A stretch of DNA of 19,088 nt, from assembly GCA_964369725.1 (NCBI GenBank), contig CAYJGC010000031.1:1-19088 (forward strand). The letters run 5' to 3'. The position numbers and the translations under genes were made by a program. The notes under the pieces are model-generated. The model searched no databases. It was not told the origin of the DNA and saw nothing but the letters and a program-made list of their open reading frames with translations. The stretch comes from Paraeggerthella sp964369725. Lineage in GTDB: Bacteria > Actinomycetota > Coriobacteriia > Coriobacteriales > Eggerthellaceae. Positions 1 to 8,700 of this stretch are shown here, piece after piece; positions within the stretch are counted from its first letter, which is position 1; each line of letters begins with the position of its first letter.

Positions 1-609
1 TGTGCCTGGCTTCAAGGATGTGCCGCTTAAGGTAACTTCAGGAACAGGTTTATAGCCATTTGGGTTGTAGTCAGCATCTGCAATACTTGCAACACTTGCA
101 CCACTTAGGTCTTGTGTGGTGATTTCAAAGGTGGTTTGAATACTGCCACCGTAGTTTCCAGCACCATTGATTACAAGGGTATAGGTGCCTGCATTAGTAG
201 GGGCAGTGGTAGCTATGCCGTCTTTATCAAGGTATCCATAGGTATAGTCTTGAGGAGTTGCTAAGGTGATACCACCAAGTGTTACTGTGGGAGCTGGGGT
301 ATATGCGGTGTTGTCGAAGGTGTGGTTAGGGATGGTAGATATGGTTGCCGTAGCTATAGATGAAGCTGTAATTTCAAAAGTAGTTGATATGGTGCCCGTA
401 TAGTTTCCGTTACCGGTGATTTCCAGTGTATAAGTACCTACGCTCGTAGGTGAAGCAACCTCGTTTTTACTTGCATCTTTGTAAACATAGGTAAAATCCG
501 TAGGGGTCACCAAGGTAGTACCACCTAAAGATACCTCAGGTATCGGCATATAAGCAGCGTTGTTGAAAATATGGTCAGGAATAGCAGCTATAGTTGCTGA
601 AGCAATAGA
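1..609 (-). repeat. About 249-bp (83-residue) Ig-like repeats in the BspA-like gene
   Basis: Unit 1 starts at residue 526 (SIASATIAAIP), unit 2 at residue 609 (SIATATISTIP), exactly 83 residues later, and a more diverged unit 3 starts near residue 692 and runs off the window. Shared positions are AY-x-P-x-P-E/T-V-x-L-G-G, a TYVY/TYGY segment, GTYTL, and G-N-Y-x-G followed by TTFEIT. This pattern resembles the beta-sandwich stalk domains common in Gram-positive surface proteins. A role as a spacer between the repeat head and the cell wall is inferred. Confidence 0.75.
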
Positions 610-2184
610 GATGGGACTAATGGTAAAAACGGCGCTTCTTTGACCGCTACAGCTCCAAAGGCCTGTAATAGTTACCGTAGGTGCAGCGCTTGCAGTCGAG
701 TCTCCAGGGTTAATGTTATTAGCATAGGTTACTTCATAGTGAGTACCCTCCACAAGAGTGTGACTTCCGTTTTTCACGGTTACGGTAGGTCTGATCTCAT
801 TTCCCGTGTATTCAACTTCAGTTGGATCTATAACAAAACTTACTTCAGCTGCATTGAGGTTGAGAGTCGAATCTACGTGTGCTCTATAGGTTCCTGCTGG
901 GACCCCCATAAGAGAATTATAAGGCTCATTGTTTTTGTTAGCCCATTTTCCGGTACTTACAGTCCCGGTGATTGGATCGACAATATCTTCAAAGGGCCTC
1001 GGGACTTCATCTCTAATTATGGTGCCAGTATTTTCTCCAATAACAACAGAAGTAAGACTTACTCCGGTAAACATGTCGGTTAAATAAGGGTTACTACTCG
1101 CATAAAATCCTGTTAGGTTAAGACTGGTGAGCTTCGAGCAATCTCTGAACATGCCCTTCATATCGGTAACTTTTGAAGTATTGAAGCTTGATACATCTAA
1201 CGTAGTAAGGTTTGAGCAACCACGGAACATATTCTCCGTAATTATTGTGCTTGAGGTGTCAAAGCTAGATAGGTCAAGAGAGGTGAGTTGTGAACAGTTG
1301 TAAAACATATATTCCATATTCGTAACTTCTGAGGTCTTAAAGCTTGAAAAATCAAGAGCGGTGAGTTTCGAGCAACTTTGGAACATACTACTCATATTCC
1401 ACACTTTTGAAGTATCGAAACTTGATATGTCTAAAGTAATAAGATTTGAACAGTCGGCGAACATATTTCCCATATTTGTTACGTTTGAAGTGTTGAATTT
1501 TGACACGTCAAGGGAGGTAAGACTTGGGCAGTTGTAAAACATTTCCTCCATATTTGTCACGTTCGAGGTGTCAAAGTTTGACAGATCAAGAGAGGTAATC
1601 TTTAAGCAGTAAAAGAACATGTCCTCCATACTTGTCACATTTGAGGTATTGAAACTTGACAGGTCAAGGGCAGTGAGGCTTGAGCAGTTATAAAACATTT
1701 CCTCCATATTTGTCACATTTGAGGTGTCAAAATTATCTAGATTGACGGAACCAAGATTTAAGCAGGCAAAGAACATGCCCGACATATCCGTAGTGTTTGA
1801 AGTATTAAATCTTGATAAATCAGCGCTAACCAAGTTTATGCAATTGTAGAACATATACGACAAGCTATCCCCACTATATATCGTTGAGCCTTCAGACACT
1901 TTAAAAGACACAATTGAAGTGGCATGCGCATTCCAAGGAACATTGCTTATGGTAGGTCCAAAAGAATCCAAGGTTCCCTCACTGCCACTAGTTGGTGTTA
2001 GAGTTAGCAAACCGTCTGCATCAATTACCCAATCGACCGTGCCACTGGTACCCTCTGCAATATTGGCAGCATAGGCAGTATTTTTACCTACAGAGCCTAT
2101 CAATAAAGGTATAGCTAGTAAGCATATACACAAAATGCTAAATACGGCGAAAAGTGAACGATGGGAAGATGCCTGTGTTTTCAT
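1..2184 (-). CDS. BspA-like leucine-rich repeat surface protein, N-terminal part (runs off the left edge)
   Basis: A 728-codon minus-strand reading frame is open from ATG at 2184 to the window edge, with no stop, so the C terminus is missing. Residues 1-40 look like a Sec signal peptide: basic start (MKTQASSHRS), a hydrophobic core at about 11-32, and an AYA/AYAA cleavage site near 39-40. Residues about 108-385 are tandem 26-residue leucine-rich repeats of the form F-D/N-T-S-N-V-T-N-M-x-x-M-F-x-x-C-x-x-L-T-x-L-D-L-S-S, which matches the 'bacterial surface protein 26-residue repeat'/DUF285 family typical of BspA-like proteins. Residues about 445-525 hold a beta-rich domain containing EYTGNEIRPTV and GTHYEVTYANN. 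From residue 526 on there are about 83-residue Ig-like repeats ending in GNYTGTISTTFEI. BspA-like proteins of other bacteria are surface adhesins that bind matrix proteins or host cells, so a role in attachment is inferred. Any LPXTG or other cell-wall anchor would be in the missing part. The ribosome binding site is weak (AGAAAG about 8 nt before ATG). Confidence 0.9.
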   Translation of the reverse strand, partial: MKTQASSHRSLFAVFSILCICLLAIPLLIGSVGKNTAYAANIAEGTSGTVDWVIDADGLLTLTPTSGSEGTLDSFGPTISNVPWNAHATSIVSFKVSEGSTIYSGDSLSYMFYNCINLVSADLSRFNTSNTTDMSGMFFACLNLGSVNLDNFDTSNVTNMEEMFYNCSSLTALDLSSFNTSNVTSMEDMFFYCLKITSLDLSNFDTSNVTNMEEMFYNCPSLTSLDVSKFNTSNVTNMGNMFADCSNLITLDISSFDTSKVWNMSSMFQSCSKLTALDFSSFKTSEVTNMEYMFYNCSQLTSLDLSSFDTSSTIITENMFRGCSNLTTLDVSSFNTSKVTDMKGMFRDCSKLTSLNLTGFYASSNPYLTDMFTGVSLTSVVIGENTGTIIRDEVPRPFEDIVDPITGTVSTGKWANKNNEPYNSLMGVPAGTYRAHVDSTLNLNAAEVSFVIDPTEVEYTGNEIRPTVTVKNGSHTLVEGTHYEVTYANNINPGDSTASAAPTVTITGLWSCSGQRSAVFTISPISIASATIAAIPDHIFNNAAYMPIPEVSLGGTTLVTPTDFTYVYKDASKNEVASPTSVGTYTLEITGNGNYTGTISTTFEITASSIATATISTIPNHTFDNTAYTPAPTVTLGGITLATPQDYTYGYLDKDGIATTAPTNAGTYTLVINGAGNYGGSIQTTFEITTQDLSGASVASIADADYNPNGYKPVPEVTLSGTSLKPGT
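1030..1863 (-). repeat. Tandem 78-bp (26-residue) leucine-rich repeats in the BspA-like gene
   Basis: The phenylalanine that opens each unit falls at residues 126, 152, 178, 204, 230, 256, 282, 308, 334 and 360, an exact 26-residue spacing with no insertions. Partial units flank both ends, giving about 11-12 units. Some units are nearly identical in DNA as well: the stretch at about 1531-1579 matches about 1687-1735 (two units apart) with few differences. Slippage or recombination could therefore change the copy number. Confidence 0.9.
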
Positions 2185-2582
2185 AATCACTGCTTTCTTG
2201 CTTGCTTGGCTTATGTTGTCGAATGTTTTGCTATCTTTGTAACTAACTAAGTAATTCTAGCGTAAATCTATCGCAAGCGTGCCGAGAGTAAAAGATTACC
2301 CTTTGGAGCGCACGTTTCAAACGGTGGGTCGGCGCTAAAACAAACCTACTAAACAATAAAGCCGATAGGTCGTTCCCCGCAACTGCAGGGCGCGCTATCG
2401 ACTTTACTGAAACGAATTCGCTAGCATTCATCATACTATTCATTAAGCTAGGAGACAAACGTCCATAGTCCTATCTTACTTTTAGATACATGCTCTTTTT
2501 TCGCAAGATTATTTCCTTAAGTAAAAGTTGCGCGCACTTGTTTTATCATGAGCACAGACTTTAACTAGAAGGAGCTTATACT
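2185..2582. other. Divergent intergenic region between the BspA-like gene and asnB
   Basis: This 398-nt stretch should carry promoters for both divergent genes. I see a TAGAAT -10-like hexamer for the leftward gene (plus-strand attcta at 2254-2259), about 70 nt before its ATG, but no convincing -35 partner. For asnB I see TATCAT at 2544-2549, also without a good -35. A TTG-initiated minus-strand frame at 2243-2458 has no recognisable protein features and no ribosome binding site, so I do not call it a gene. No tRNA, riboswitch or strong hairpin was evident. Confidence 0.5.
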
Positions 2583-4532
2583 ATGTGCGGAATCTGCGGC
2601 TTTACGCAAGCAAAGGGAACAGACACCCCTCTTCTCCAGGCAATGTGTGATGTTATGTCTCATCGTGGACCTGACGGCGAAGGTTGCTACCTTGATACGG
2701 GTATTGCATTTGGGCATCGTCGTCTTTCCCTTATTGACCTTACAGGGGGCAATCAGCCCATGATTCGCGCAGATAACAGCCTCTCTTCCACTATCACTTC
2801 CCCTGCTCTTATGCCTGATGGAGCTCCTTGCTCTAACGCGCAAGAAGCTGAAGCAAAAGGCGACTTTGCCATTGTCTTTAATGGAGAGATTTACAATTAT
2901 CAAGACTTGCGCATACAGTTAGAGCGTGATGGCTGGACTTTCCAAACCAACTCAGATACCGAAGTACTCCTCACAGGATATCTTGCGTGGGGTGAAGGCG
3001 TTCTAGATCGCTTGCGCGGCATGTTTGCTTTTGCTATTTGGAACCGCACAACAAAAGAGCTTTTTTGTGCGCGTGATTTTTTTGGCATCAAACCTTTTTA
3101 CTATACTTTTCAGGAAAATCAGTTTATTTTTGCTTCAGAAATTAAGTGCATTCTTGAGCATCCTGCCTACGAGCGCAGGCTTAATACGGACGCACTTGAG
3201 CAATACCTGTGCTTTCAATTTTCTGCACTTGATGAAACATTTTTTAAAGACATATTCAAACTTAAGCCCGCACATTGCATGACCGTAAAAGCTGATGGTA
3301 CATACACAACGCGTCGTTACTGGCGTCCAACCTATGACTTCAATACTACGCGATCTCATAAAGACACGGTTGAAGCTATTGACAAAGCCTTAAAAGAAAG
3401 TGTTCGTTATCACAATGTTGCCGATGTCGAAGTGGGTTCATTCCTTTCTTCAGGTATCGACTCTAGCTATATGGCCGCCTGCCTTGCTCAGGAAAATCCT
3501 GCAATCAAGACTTTTACTGTTGGCTTCGCAGAATACCAAGGTGAACGAGATGAAATAACGTGGGCACGCGAGCTAGCAGACAAACTTACTATTGAAAACA
3601 ACTCGAAACATATTAGCGAAGAAGAGTACTGGGCAAGCCTTCCTCTTGTTCAATGGCATATGGATGAACCCTCGGCAGACCCGAGTGCTGTAGCGCTCTA
3701 CTTTGTAGACCAAGAAGCCGCAAAAAAAGTTAAAGCGGTTCTTTCTGGCGAAGGCGCTGACGAATTTTTTGGCGGGTATCGTATCTACCAGACACCTTTT
3801 GCTAATCAAAAACTTGCATGGGTGCCCAAACCCCTCCTTAAAGCTGCCTCAAAAGCGGCTCGCAGTCTCGGCATCCGCGGTGCAAATTACCTTGAACGCG
3901 CCAGCCAAACGGTAGAAGACTGGTACTACACGAATGCAAATGGCGTAGCGTTCTTGCCCGAAGAGCGCACACGCATACTCAAGGGCTCTTCCGCAGCAGC
4001 ACTGCCTCAAGAACTGACCGCTCCCATCTATGCCGAAGTTGCAAACCTTGACGAAACAACGCGCATGCAGTATCTCGATTTGTATTTTTGGCTTGTCGGA
4101 GACATCCTGCTTAAAACCGACAAAATGTCTATGGCACACTCATTAGAATCACGTGTCCCCTTCTTAGATAAAGAAGTGTTTAATATTTCGCGCACCATTC
4201 CAACCAGCCAAAAAACAACGAGCGAGCAAACGAAGATTACCCTGCGAGACGCTTCCAAACGAGCTATCCCTCAAGATTGGGCTGAAAAGGAAAAGTTAGG
4301 GTTCCCGGTTCCCGTAGTAAATTGGTTGCGCCAAGAGCGCTACTACGAAGAAATTAGAGCATGGTTTACGGGAGAGATTGCGCAAGAGTTTTTCAATACC
4401 GAAGAGCTATTGCATCTTCTTGATGAACATAAAGCGGGAGCTGACCGCTCCAGAAAGATTTGGATTATCTACATGTTTCTGATGTGGTACAAGATTTACT
4501 TTGTTGATCAGGCTAAACCTGCAAGCTCTTAA
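2583..4532 (+). CDS. asnB: Asparagine synthase (glutamine-hydrolysing)
   Basis: This enzyme converts aspartate, glutamine and ATP to asparagine, glutamate, AMP and PPi in the cytoplasm. The protein has 649 residues. It starts MCGICGF, so the catalytic glutaminase cysteine is Cys2 after Met removal. The class II amidotransferase domain continues through SHRGPDGEG (about 26-34) and NGEIYNY (100-106). The synthetase domain has the ATP-pyrophosphatase loop LSSGIDSS (288-295), then SGEGADEFFGGY (388-399) and KMSMAHSLESRVPFLD, all typical of AsnB. Compared with B. subtilis- or E. coli-type enzymes there are about 28 extra residues, rich in Ser, Ala and Pro, between GGNQPM and FNGEIYN. The start is well supported: an AGAAGGAG ribosome binding site at about 2567-2574 lies 8 nt before ATG, and Met-Cys is obligatory in this family. 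It is the only clear plus-strand gene here and converges on the small gene at 4630. It is unlikely to be a different amidotransferase. Confidence 0.96.
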   Translation: MCGICGFTQAKGTDTPLLQAMCDVMSHRGPDGEGCYLDTGIAFGHRRLSLIDLTGGNQPMIRADNSLSSTITSPALMPDGAPCSNAQEAEAKGDFAIVFNGEIYNYQDLRIQLERDGWTFQTNSDTEVLLTGYLAWGEGVLDRLRGMFAFAIWNRTTKELFCARDFFGIKPFYYTFQENQFIFASEIKCILEHPAYERRLNTDALEQYLCFQFSALDETFFKDIFKLKPAHCMTVKADGTYTTRRYWRPTYDFNTTRSHKDTVEAIDKALKESVRYHNVADVEVGSFLSSGIDSSYMAACLAQENPAIKTFTVGFAEYQGERDEITWARELADKLTIENNSKHISEEEYWASLPLVQWHMDEPSADPSAVALYFVDQEAAKKVKAVLSGEGADEFFGGYRIYQTPFANQKLAWVPKPLLKAASKAARSLGIRGANYLERASQTVEDWYYTNANGVAFLPEERTRILKGSSAAALPQELTAPIYAEVANLDETTRMQYLDLYFWLVGDILLKTDKMSMAHSLESRVPFLDKEVFNISRTIPTSQKTTSEQTKITLRDASKRAIPQDWAEKEKLGFPVPVVNWLRQERYYEEIRAWFTGEIAQEFFNTEELLHLLDEHKAGADRSRKIWIIYMFLMWYKIYFVDQAKPASS

Positions 4533-4576
4533 ACAAGGATTAATTGGTCTGCGGAGACAAAACGGAGCAAGACTTC

Positions 4577-4611
4577 ATCTACCATATTTCTCACAAAGAG
4601 ATATGGTAGAT
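4577..4611. terminator. Convergent-gene hairpin, probable bidirectional terminator
   Basis: The arms atctaccatatttct (4577-4591) and agagatatggtagat (4597-4611) pair over 15 bp with one G-U wobble and a 5-nt loop. The hairpin sits 45 nt after the asnB stop and 18 nt after the stop of the convergent small gene, where a shared terminator would be expected. The stem is A/T-rich and neither side has a clean run of T, so factor-independent termination may be weak. An RNA-stabilising 3' hairpin is the alternative. Confidence 0.55.
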
Positions 4612-4629
4612 TCAGCACAAGAAATAACG

Positions 4630-4836
4630 TTACACCAACTTTGAAGATTGAACGGCGATAAGGTGACCCTGTTTGTCTTCGAAGACACACAAGGCACCGT
4701 CTCTACTTTCATAAACAGAGCGAAAAGAAGCGCATTGTTCGTTTACTGACTTGGCAGAAGCATCCCCCTCCAGCTTTTTAAGTGTAGTGTATTTTTTATT
4801 GTTCTTTTTTTCAGAAAAGAGCTTCTTTAGACCCAC
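4630..4836 (-). CDS. Small hypothetical protein downstream of truA
   Basis: I do not recognise this protein. From a GTG at 4834-4836 it is 68 residues, starting MGLKKLFSEKKNNKKYTTL and ending in an acidic/aromatic CVFEDKQGHLIAVQSSKLV segment. An AAGAGG ribosome binding site sits 5 nt before the GTG. A longer frame from TTG at 4866 (78 residues) lacks a good site. The protein is soluble, with no membrane segment or signal peptide: a basic N-terminal third (K-rich) and then a more balanced C-terminal part of alternating hydrophobic residues that could form a small beta sheet. It lies 91 nt after truA on the same strand and may be cotranscribed with dnaE-truA. The codon-like composition and the RBS support a real gene, but no function can be assigned. 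Confidence 0.6.
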   Translation of the reverse strand: MGLKKLFSEKKNNKKYTTLKKLEGDASAKSVNEQCASFRSVYESRDGALCVFEDKQGHLIAVQSSKLV

Positions 4837-4927
4837 ACTTACCTCTTCTTTCCTCGCATTATGCAAACCTACAACGGCTCGTACTACTTTTTGGTAAGCA
4901 AAAGATTAATCTCTTCCGCATTCCGCC

Positions 4928-5710
4928 TTAGTATATAACTCTCCAAAAAACTAAACCACAGGCGGGAGCATTTTCGCCTGCTTTTTGACGATCACGCGCC
5001 TGCAACACTTCTTCAACCCACTCTACCGACCTTTGCCCCCGCCCCACGGCTACCAAAGTTCCTACTATAGTTCGCACCATCGAGTGTAAAAATGCATTAC
5101 CGACAACCTTTATAGTAAGAATTTGCTCCCCCAAAATAGTTTCGGGATGAAACGATATTTCATGCACGTTTCGACAAGTCGGCTTGCCTGCCGCTGATAT
5201 GGCTTTGCAAAAACTCTTAAAGTCATGCTCACCCAGTAAGTATTGCGCGGCGCGTTCCATATCTGCTACATTCAGATCACTCCCCACATGCCATGCCGTA
5301 CTTTTGGTAAAGATAGGAGCAGTAGGGCTTATACAAAGATGATAATGATACTCGCGAGCACATGCATCAAAACGTGCAGAGAAACCCCCTGCCTTTTCAC
5401 TTATTTCACGTACCGTTATCTCTTCGTGAGTCAACGCGTTAAGTGATTGCCTGAGCGAAAAAAACGTTCTTTGATTAAACTCTTCTTCGGTCAAATCAAA
5501 ACTAACCACTTGACCCAAGGCATGCACTCCTGCGTCGGTGCGCCCTGCACAGGTTGTTTCAATTTCACGACGATACAGGAGAACGAGAGCCTCTTCAAGA
5601 CTCCCCTGAACAGTTAATTGACCTGGTTGTCTTGCAAACCCGCAAAAGGGTTCACCACGGTATGATACCACCAGCGCCAAAGTGTGTGAGCAAACTAATT
5701 CATCAGCCAT
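4928..5710 (-). CDS. truA: tRNA pseudouridine(38-40) synthase
   Basis: TruA isomerises uridines 38-40 in the anticodon stem-loop of many tRNAs. From ATG at 5710 the protein has 260 residues, normal for the family. The catalytic aspartate lies in CAGRTDAGVHALGQVVSFD (Asp59). Other family features are SYRGEPFCGFARQPG near the N terminus, the EYHYHL segment in mid-protein, and GNAFLHSMVRTIVGTLV, which belongs to the C-terminal half of the active-site cleft. A TTG six codons upstream (5728) would overlap dnaE. ATG 5710 begins 2 nt after the dnaE stop and has GGAAAG about 10 nt upstream, so I prefer it. The close spacing implies cotranscription and perhaps translational coupling with dnaE. Confidence 0.95.
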   Translation of the reverse strand: MADELVCSHTLALVVSYRGEPFCGFARQPGQLTVQGSLEEALVLLYRREIETTCAGRTDAGVHALGQVVSFDLTEEEFNQRTFFSLRQSLNALTHEEITVREISEKAGGFSARFDACAREYHYHLCISPTAPIFTKSTAWHVGSDLNVADMERAAQYLLGEHDFKSFCKAISAAGKPTCRNVHEISFHPETILGEQILTIKVVGNAFLHSMVRTIVGTLVAVGRGQRSVEWVEEVLQARDRQKAGENAPACGLVFWRVIY

Positions 5711-5712
5711 CT

Positions 5713-8700
5713 TTATGCCACTTTCCAAACTTGATGACCAAACAAATCCATGAGCTCAGCTTTCATGAGATGACTAGCCGTATCAACCATAAGAGGAAGT
5801 TCCGCTCTGAATTTTTGTCCATCATTTTGAGAAACAAACAAAACAACATTGTCGCGGCCTGGATATGCTTTCAATATTCGCTGCAGTTCCTGCGACCTAA
5901 ATTGGTTAAACTCAGACATAGAAACCCGGATCTCAAGGTACGTTGGCAGTGAATCCTTTTCATCAAGTTCAATAGCTTCAACTTCGTAAGCAAGAATCTG
6001 ATTTCCACGGTCACCCGATTCAAATTTTCCTTTTATTTTAACTATCGCATCTTCTTGAATAGCCTCGGCATTGTCTTCGTATTTAAAGCAAATGCATTCG
6101 ATATAGCCCGTGGTATCCTCAAGCGACCATGTTGCCATTTTGGTTCCCCGCTTAGTGAGCTTAGTTACCACACCAGATACCATACCGATAAATGTAGCTG
6201 ACTTGATTCCCTCTTTTCGCTCCAACAAATCGCCCAGTTGGAATTTTGTCATACGTGCAATATAGTTTTCATAGGGTCTAAGAGGATGATCAGAAACGTA
6301 AATCTTCATGATCTCCTTCTCGAAGGTAAGCAGTTGACGCTTGGACCACTCAATACCATCGGGACTCGGAATTTCTTCCTCAAAACCTGAATCTACATCA
6401 TCTGCAAAAAGATCAAACATAGAAACTTGCCCGCGGTCGCGGTCTTTTTGACGCTTTGATGCACTTTCGAGCAGCGGTGTTTCGTCAACGAAGAACATGA
6501 GTTGCTTGCGCGTATATCCTGTTGAATCAAAAGCTCCACCCTTAATAAGGGCTTCAAGCGTTTTTCTGTTGTAACACTTAGCGTCAAGACGATTAACAAA
6601 ATCATGCAGCGACGTATAGTGTCCATTAGCTTCACGTTCGGCAATTATTTCATCCGCAACATTTTTACCAACGCCGCGAACGCCAACTAAACCAAAGCGT
6701 ACACCTTCTTCTACCGGCGTGAAATCTGCGTTAGAGGAGTTAATATCGGGTGGCAGTACCGGAACGCCATTACGATTACTGCTGGCAATGTAGCGAATCA
6801 AACGATCCGTGTTGCCCATATAACTAGAAAGAACTGCCGCCATGAAGTCATTAGGATAATGTGCCTTCAGATAAGCTGTACGCATAACCAAAATAGCATA
6901 AGCCGCAGAATGCGATTTATTGAACGCATACTTAGCGAACTCTTCTGCCTGACTCCAAATATGGTTCGCTACTTCAAGGGCATAACCATTTGCAACAGCA
7001 CCCTGGTTCCAGTCCTCTTGAAGCTGCTTCATAATATCAAGTTTTTTCTTACCCATGGCCTTGCGCAATTTATCAGCCTTACCTGCTGAAAAACCACTCA
7101 TAGTCATAGAAATCTGCATGATCTGTTCCTGATAAACCATAGTGCCATAGGTTTCTTCCAAGATATCACGCAAACGGTCATCAAAGTAATGCGCAGGCTT
7201 TTCGCCACTCGCAACTCTGACGTAGTCGTCCACAATGCCTGACTCCAAAGGACCCGGACGATTAAGAGCAATAGAGGCCACAACGTCTGAAAAACGCTTA
7301 GGAGGAAGGCGGGCAAAAAGACTCACATACAAAGCGCCTTCCACCTGAAAAAGACCATCCATATTTCCTGACTGCATAAGTTCGAATGATTTTTGATCAT
7401 CAATAGGAATTTCTTCGGGAATAACTTTTACTCCAAAACGCGCCTCAATATTGCGGCAGGCCCTTGACAGTACACTAAGGGTACGTAGACCCAGAAAGTC
7501 CATTTTGAGCAAGCCAAGGTCAGGCGTGTAATGTCCGTCATATTGCGTAATAATGCCGCCACCTTTAGTGTCACGCTTGACAGGAATATGATCAGACATA
7601 GGGTCGCGGCAGATAATTGTTGCACACGCATGAACGCCTTCTCCGCGCAGATGCCCCTCAATAGATTTGGCTGCATCAATAACCGCCTTAACATCTTCTT
7701 CAGTTTCGTAGGATTTTTTAAGGTCGGGATTGGTGGCCAGCGCCTTATCAATCGTAATACCCAGCTCGTCGCCAATCATTTTGGTGATTTTGTCACCTGT
7801 GCTGTAGGGATAATCTAATACACGAGCGGCATCACGCACCGCATTTTTAGCCTGAAGCTTACCGAAGGTAATGACACCGGCAATATGGTCTTCGCCGTAC
7901 ACTTCTTTAATGTGTTCAATTACTTCACCGCGACGTTCGTCTTCAAAGTCAACGTCGATATCGGGCATTTCTACGCGTTCTGGCGACAAAAATCTTTCGA
8001 AGAGGAGTCCATTAGACAAAGGATCTAAGTCGGTAATACCCATCGCATACGCCACGATTGCACCCGCTGCCGAACCACGACCGGGACCTACTCCAATCCC
8101 ATGGTCACGCGCCCATTCAATATATTCTTGCACAATGAGGAAGTATGCGGGGAAACCCTGTTGAATAATGACGCTTGCTTCATAGTCTGCACGCTCTTGC
8201 GCTTCCTGAGGAACGGGATCTCCGTAACGTTTGACTAAGCCCTCTTGTATTCGCTTTTTAAAATAACTGTCCTCCGTCTCGCCTTCTGGTAGCGGAAAGC
8301 GCGGCAAAACTGCTTCTCTATTAAGCACAACATCGCACTTTGCGGCAAGCTCAACAGTATTGTCACACGCTTCAGGGAAATCACGTAAGGCCTCACGCAT
8401 TTCCTCTTCAGTTTTCATGTAAAACTGGTCATTTTCAAAACGCATTCTCTTCGCATCATTGACAGCAGAACCAGTACCGATACACAGCATAATATCTTGG
8501 GCGCGTGCATCTTCGCGCGTAAGATAATGAAAGTCATTAGTAGCGATAGTTTTAAATCCGGTACGACGCGCCACTTCCGTCAATCGATGATTAAGTTCTG
8601 TCTGAGTCAGTCCTGCGTCGGTTGTCAGGCCTTGATTTTGCAGCTCAATATAAAAATCACCTTCATCAAAGCAACTTGCGAGCTTCATTGCCCAGTCAAC

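Noticed and set aside
640..1083. 147-codon plus-strand frame
   Set aside because: It lies entirely opposite the repeat protein, whose reading frame has clear repeats and a signal peptide. The plus-strand product has no recognisable features.
1030..1863. Regularly spaced repeats that could suggest a CRISPR array
   Set aside because: The 78-bp period has no constant repeat and variable spacer structure. It encodes in-frame leucine-rich repeats.
2243..2458. 71-codon minus-strand frame in the divergent intergenic region
   Set aside because: It begins with TTG, has no clear ribosome binding site and no domain-like pattern, and sits where promoters are expected.
4890..4925. Palindrome agattaatct after truA as a terminator
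   Set aside because: It is self-complementary with no loop and only four T follow, so it would not form a stable hairpin.
5554..5952. 132-codon plus-strand frame across the dnaE-truA junction
   Set aside because: It overlaps two well-supported genes on the other strand and shows no family signature.
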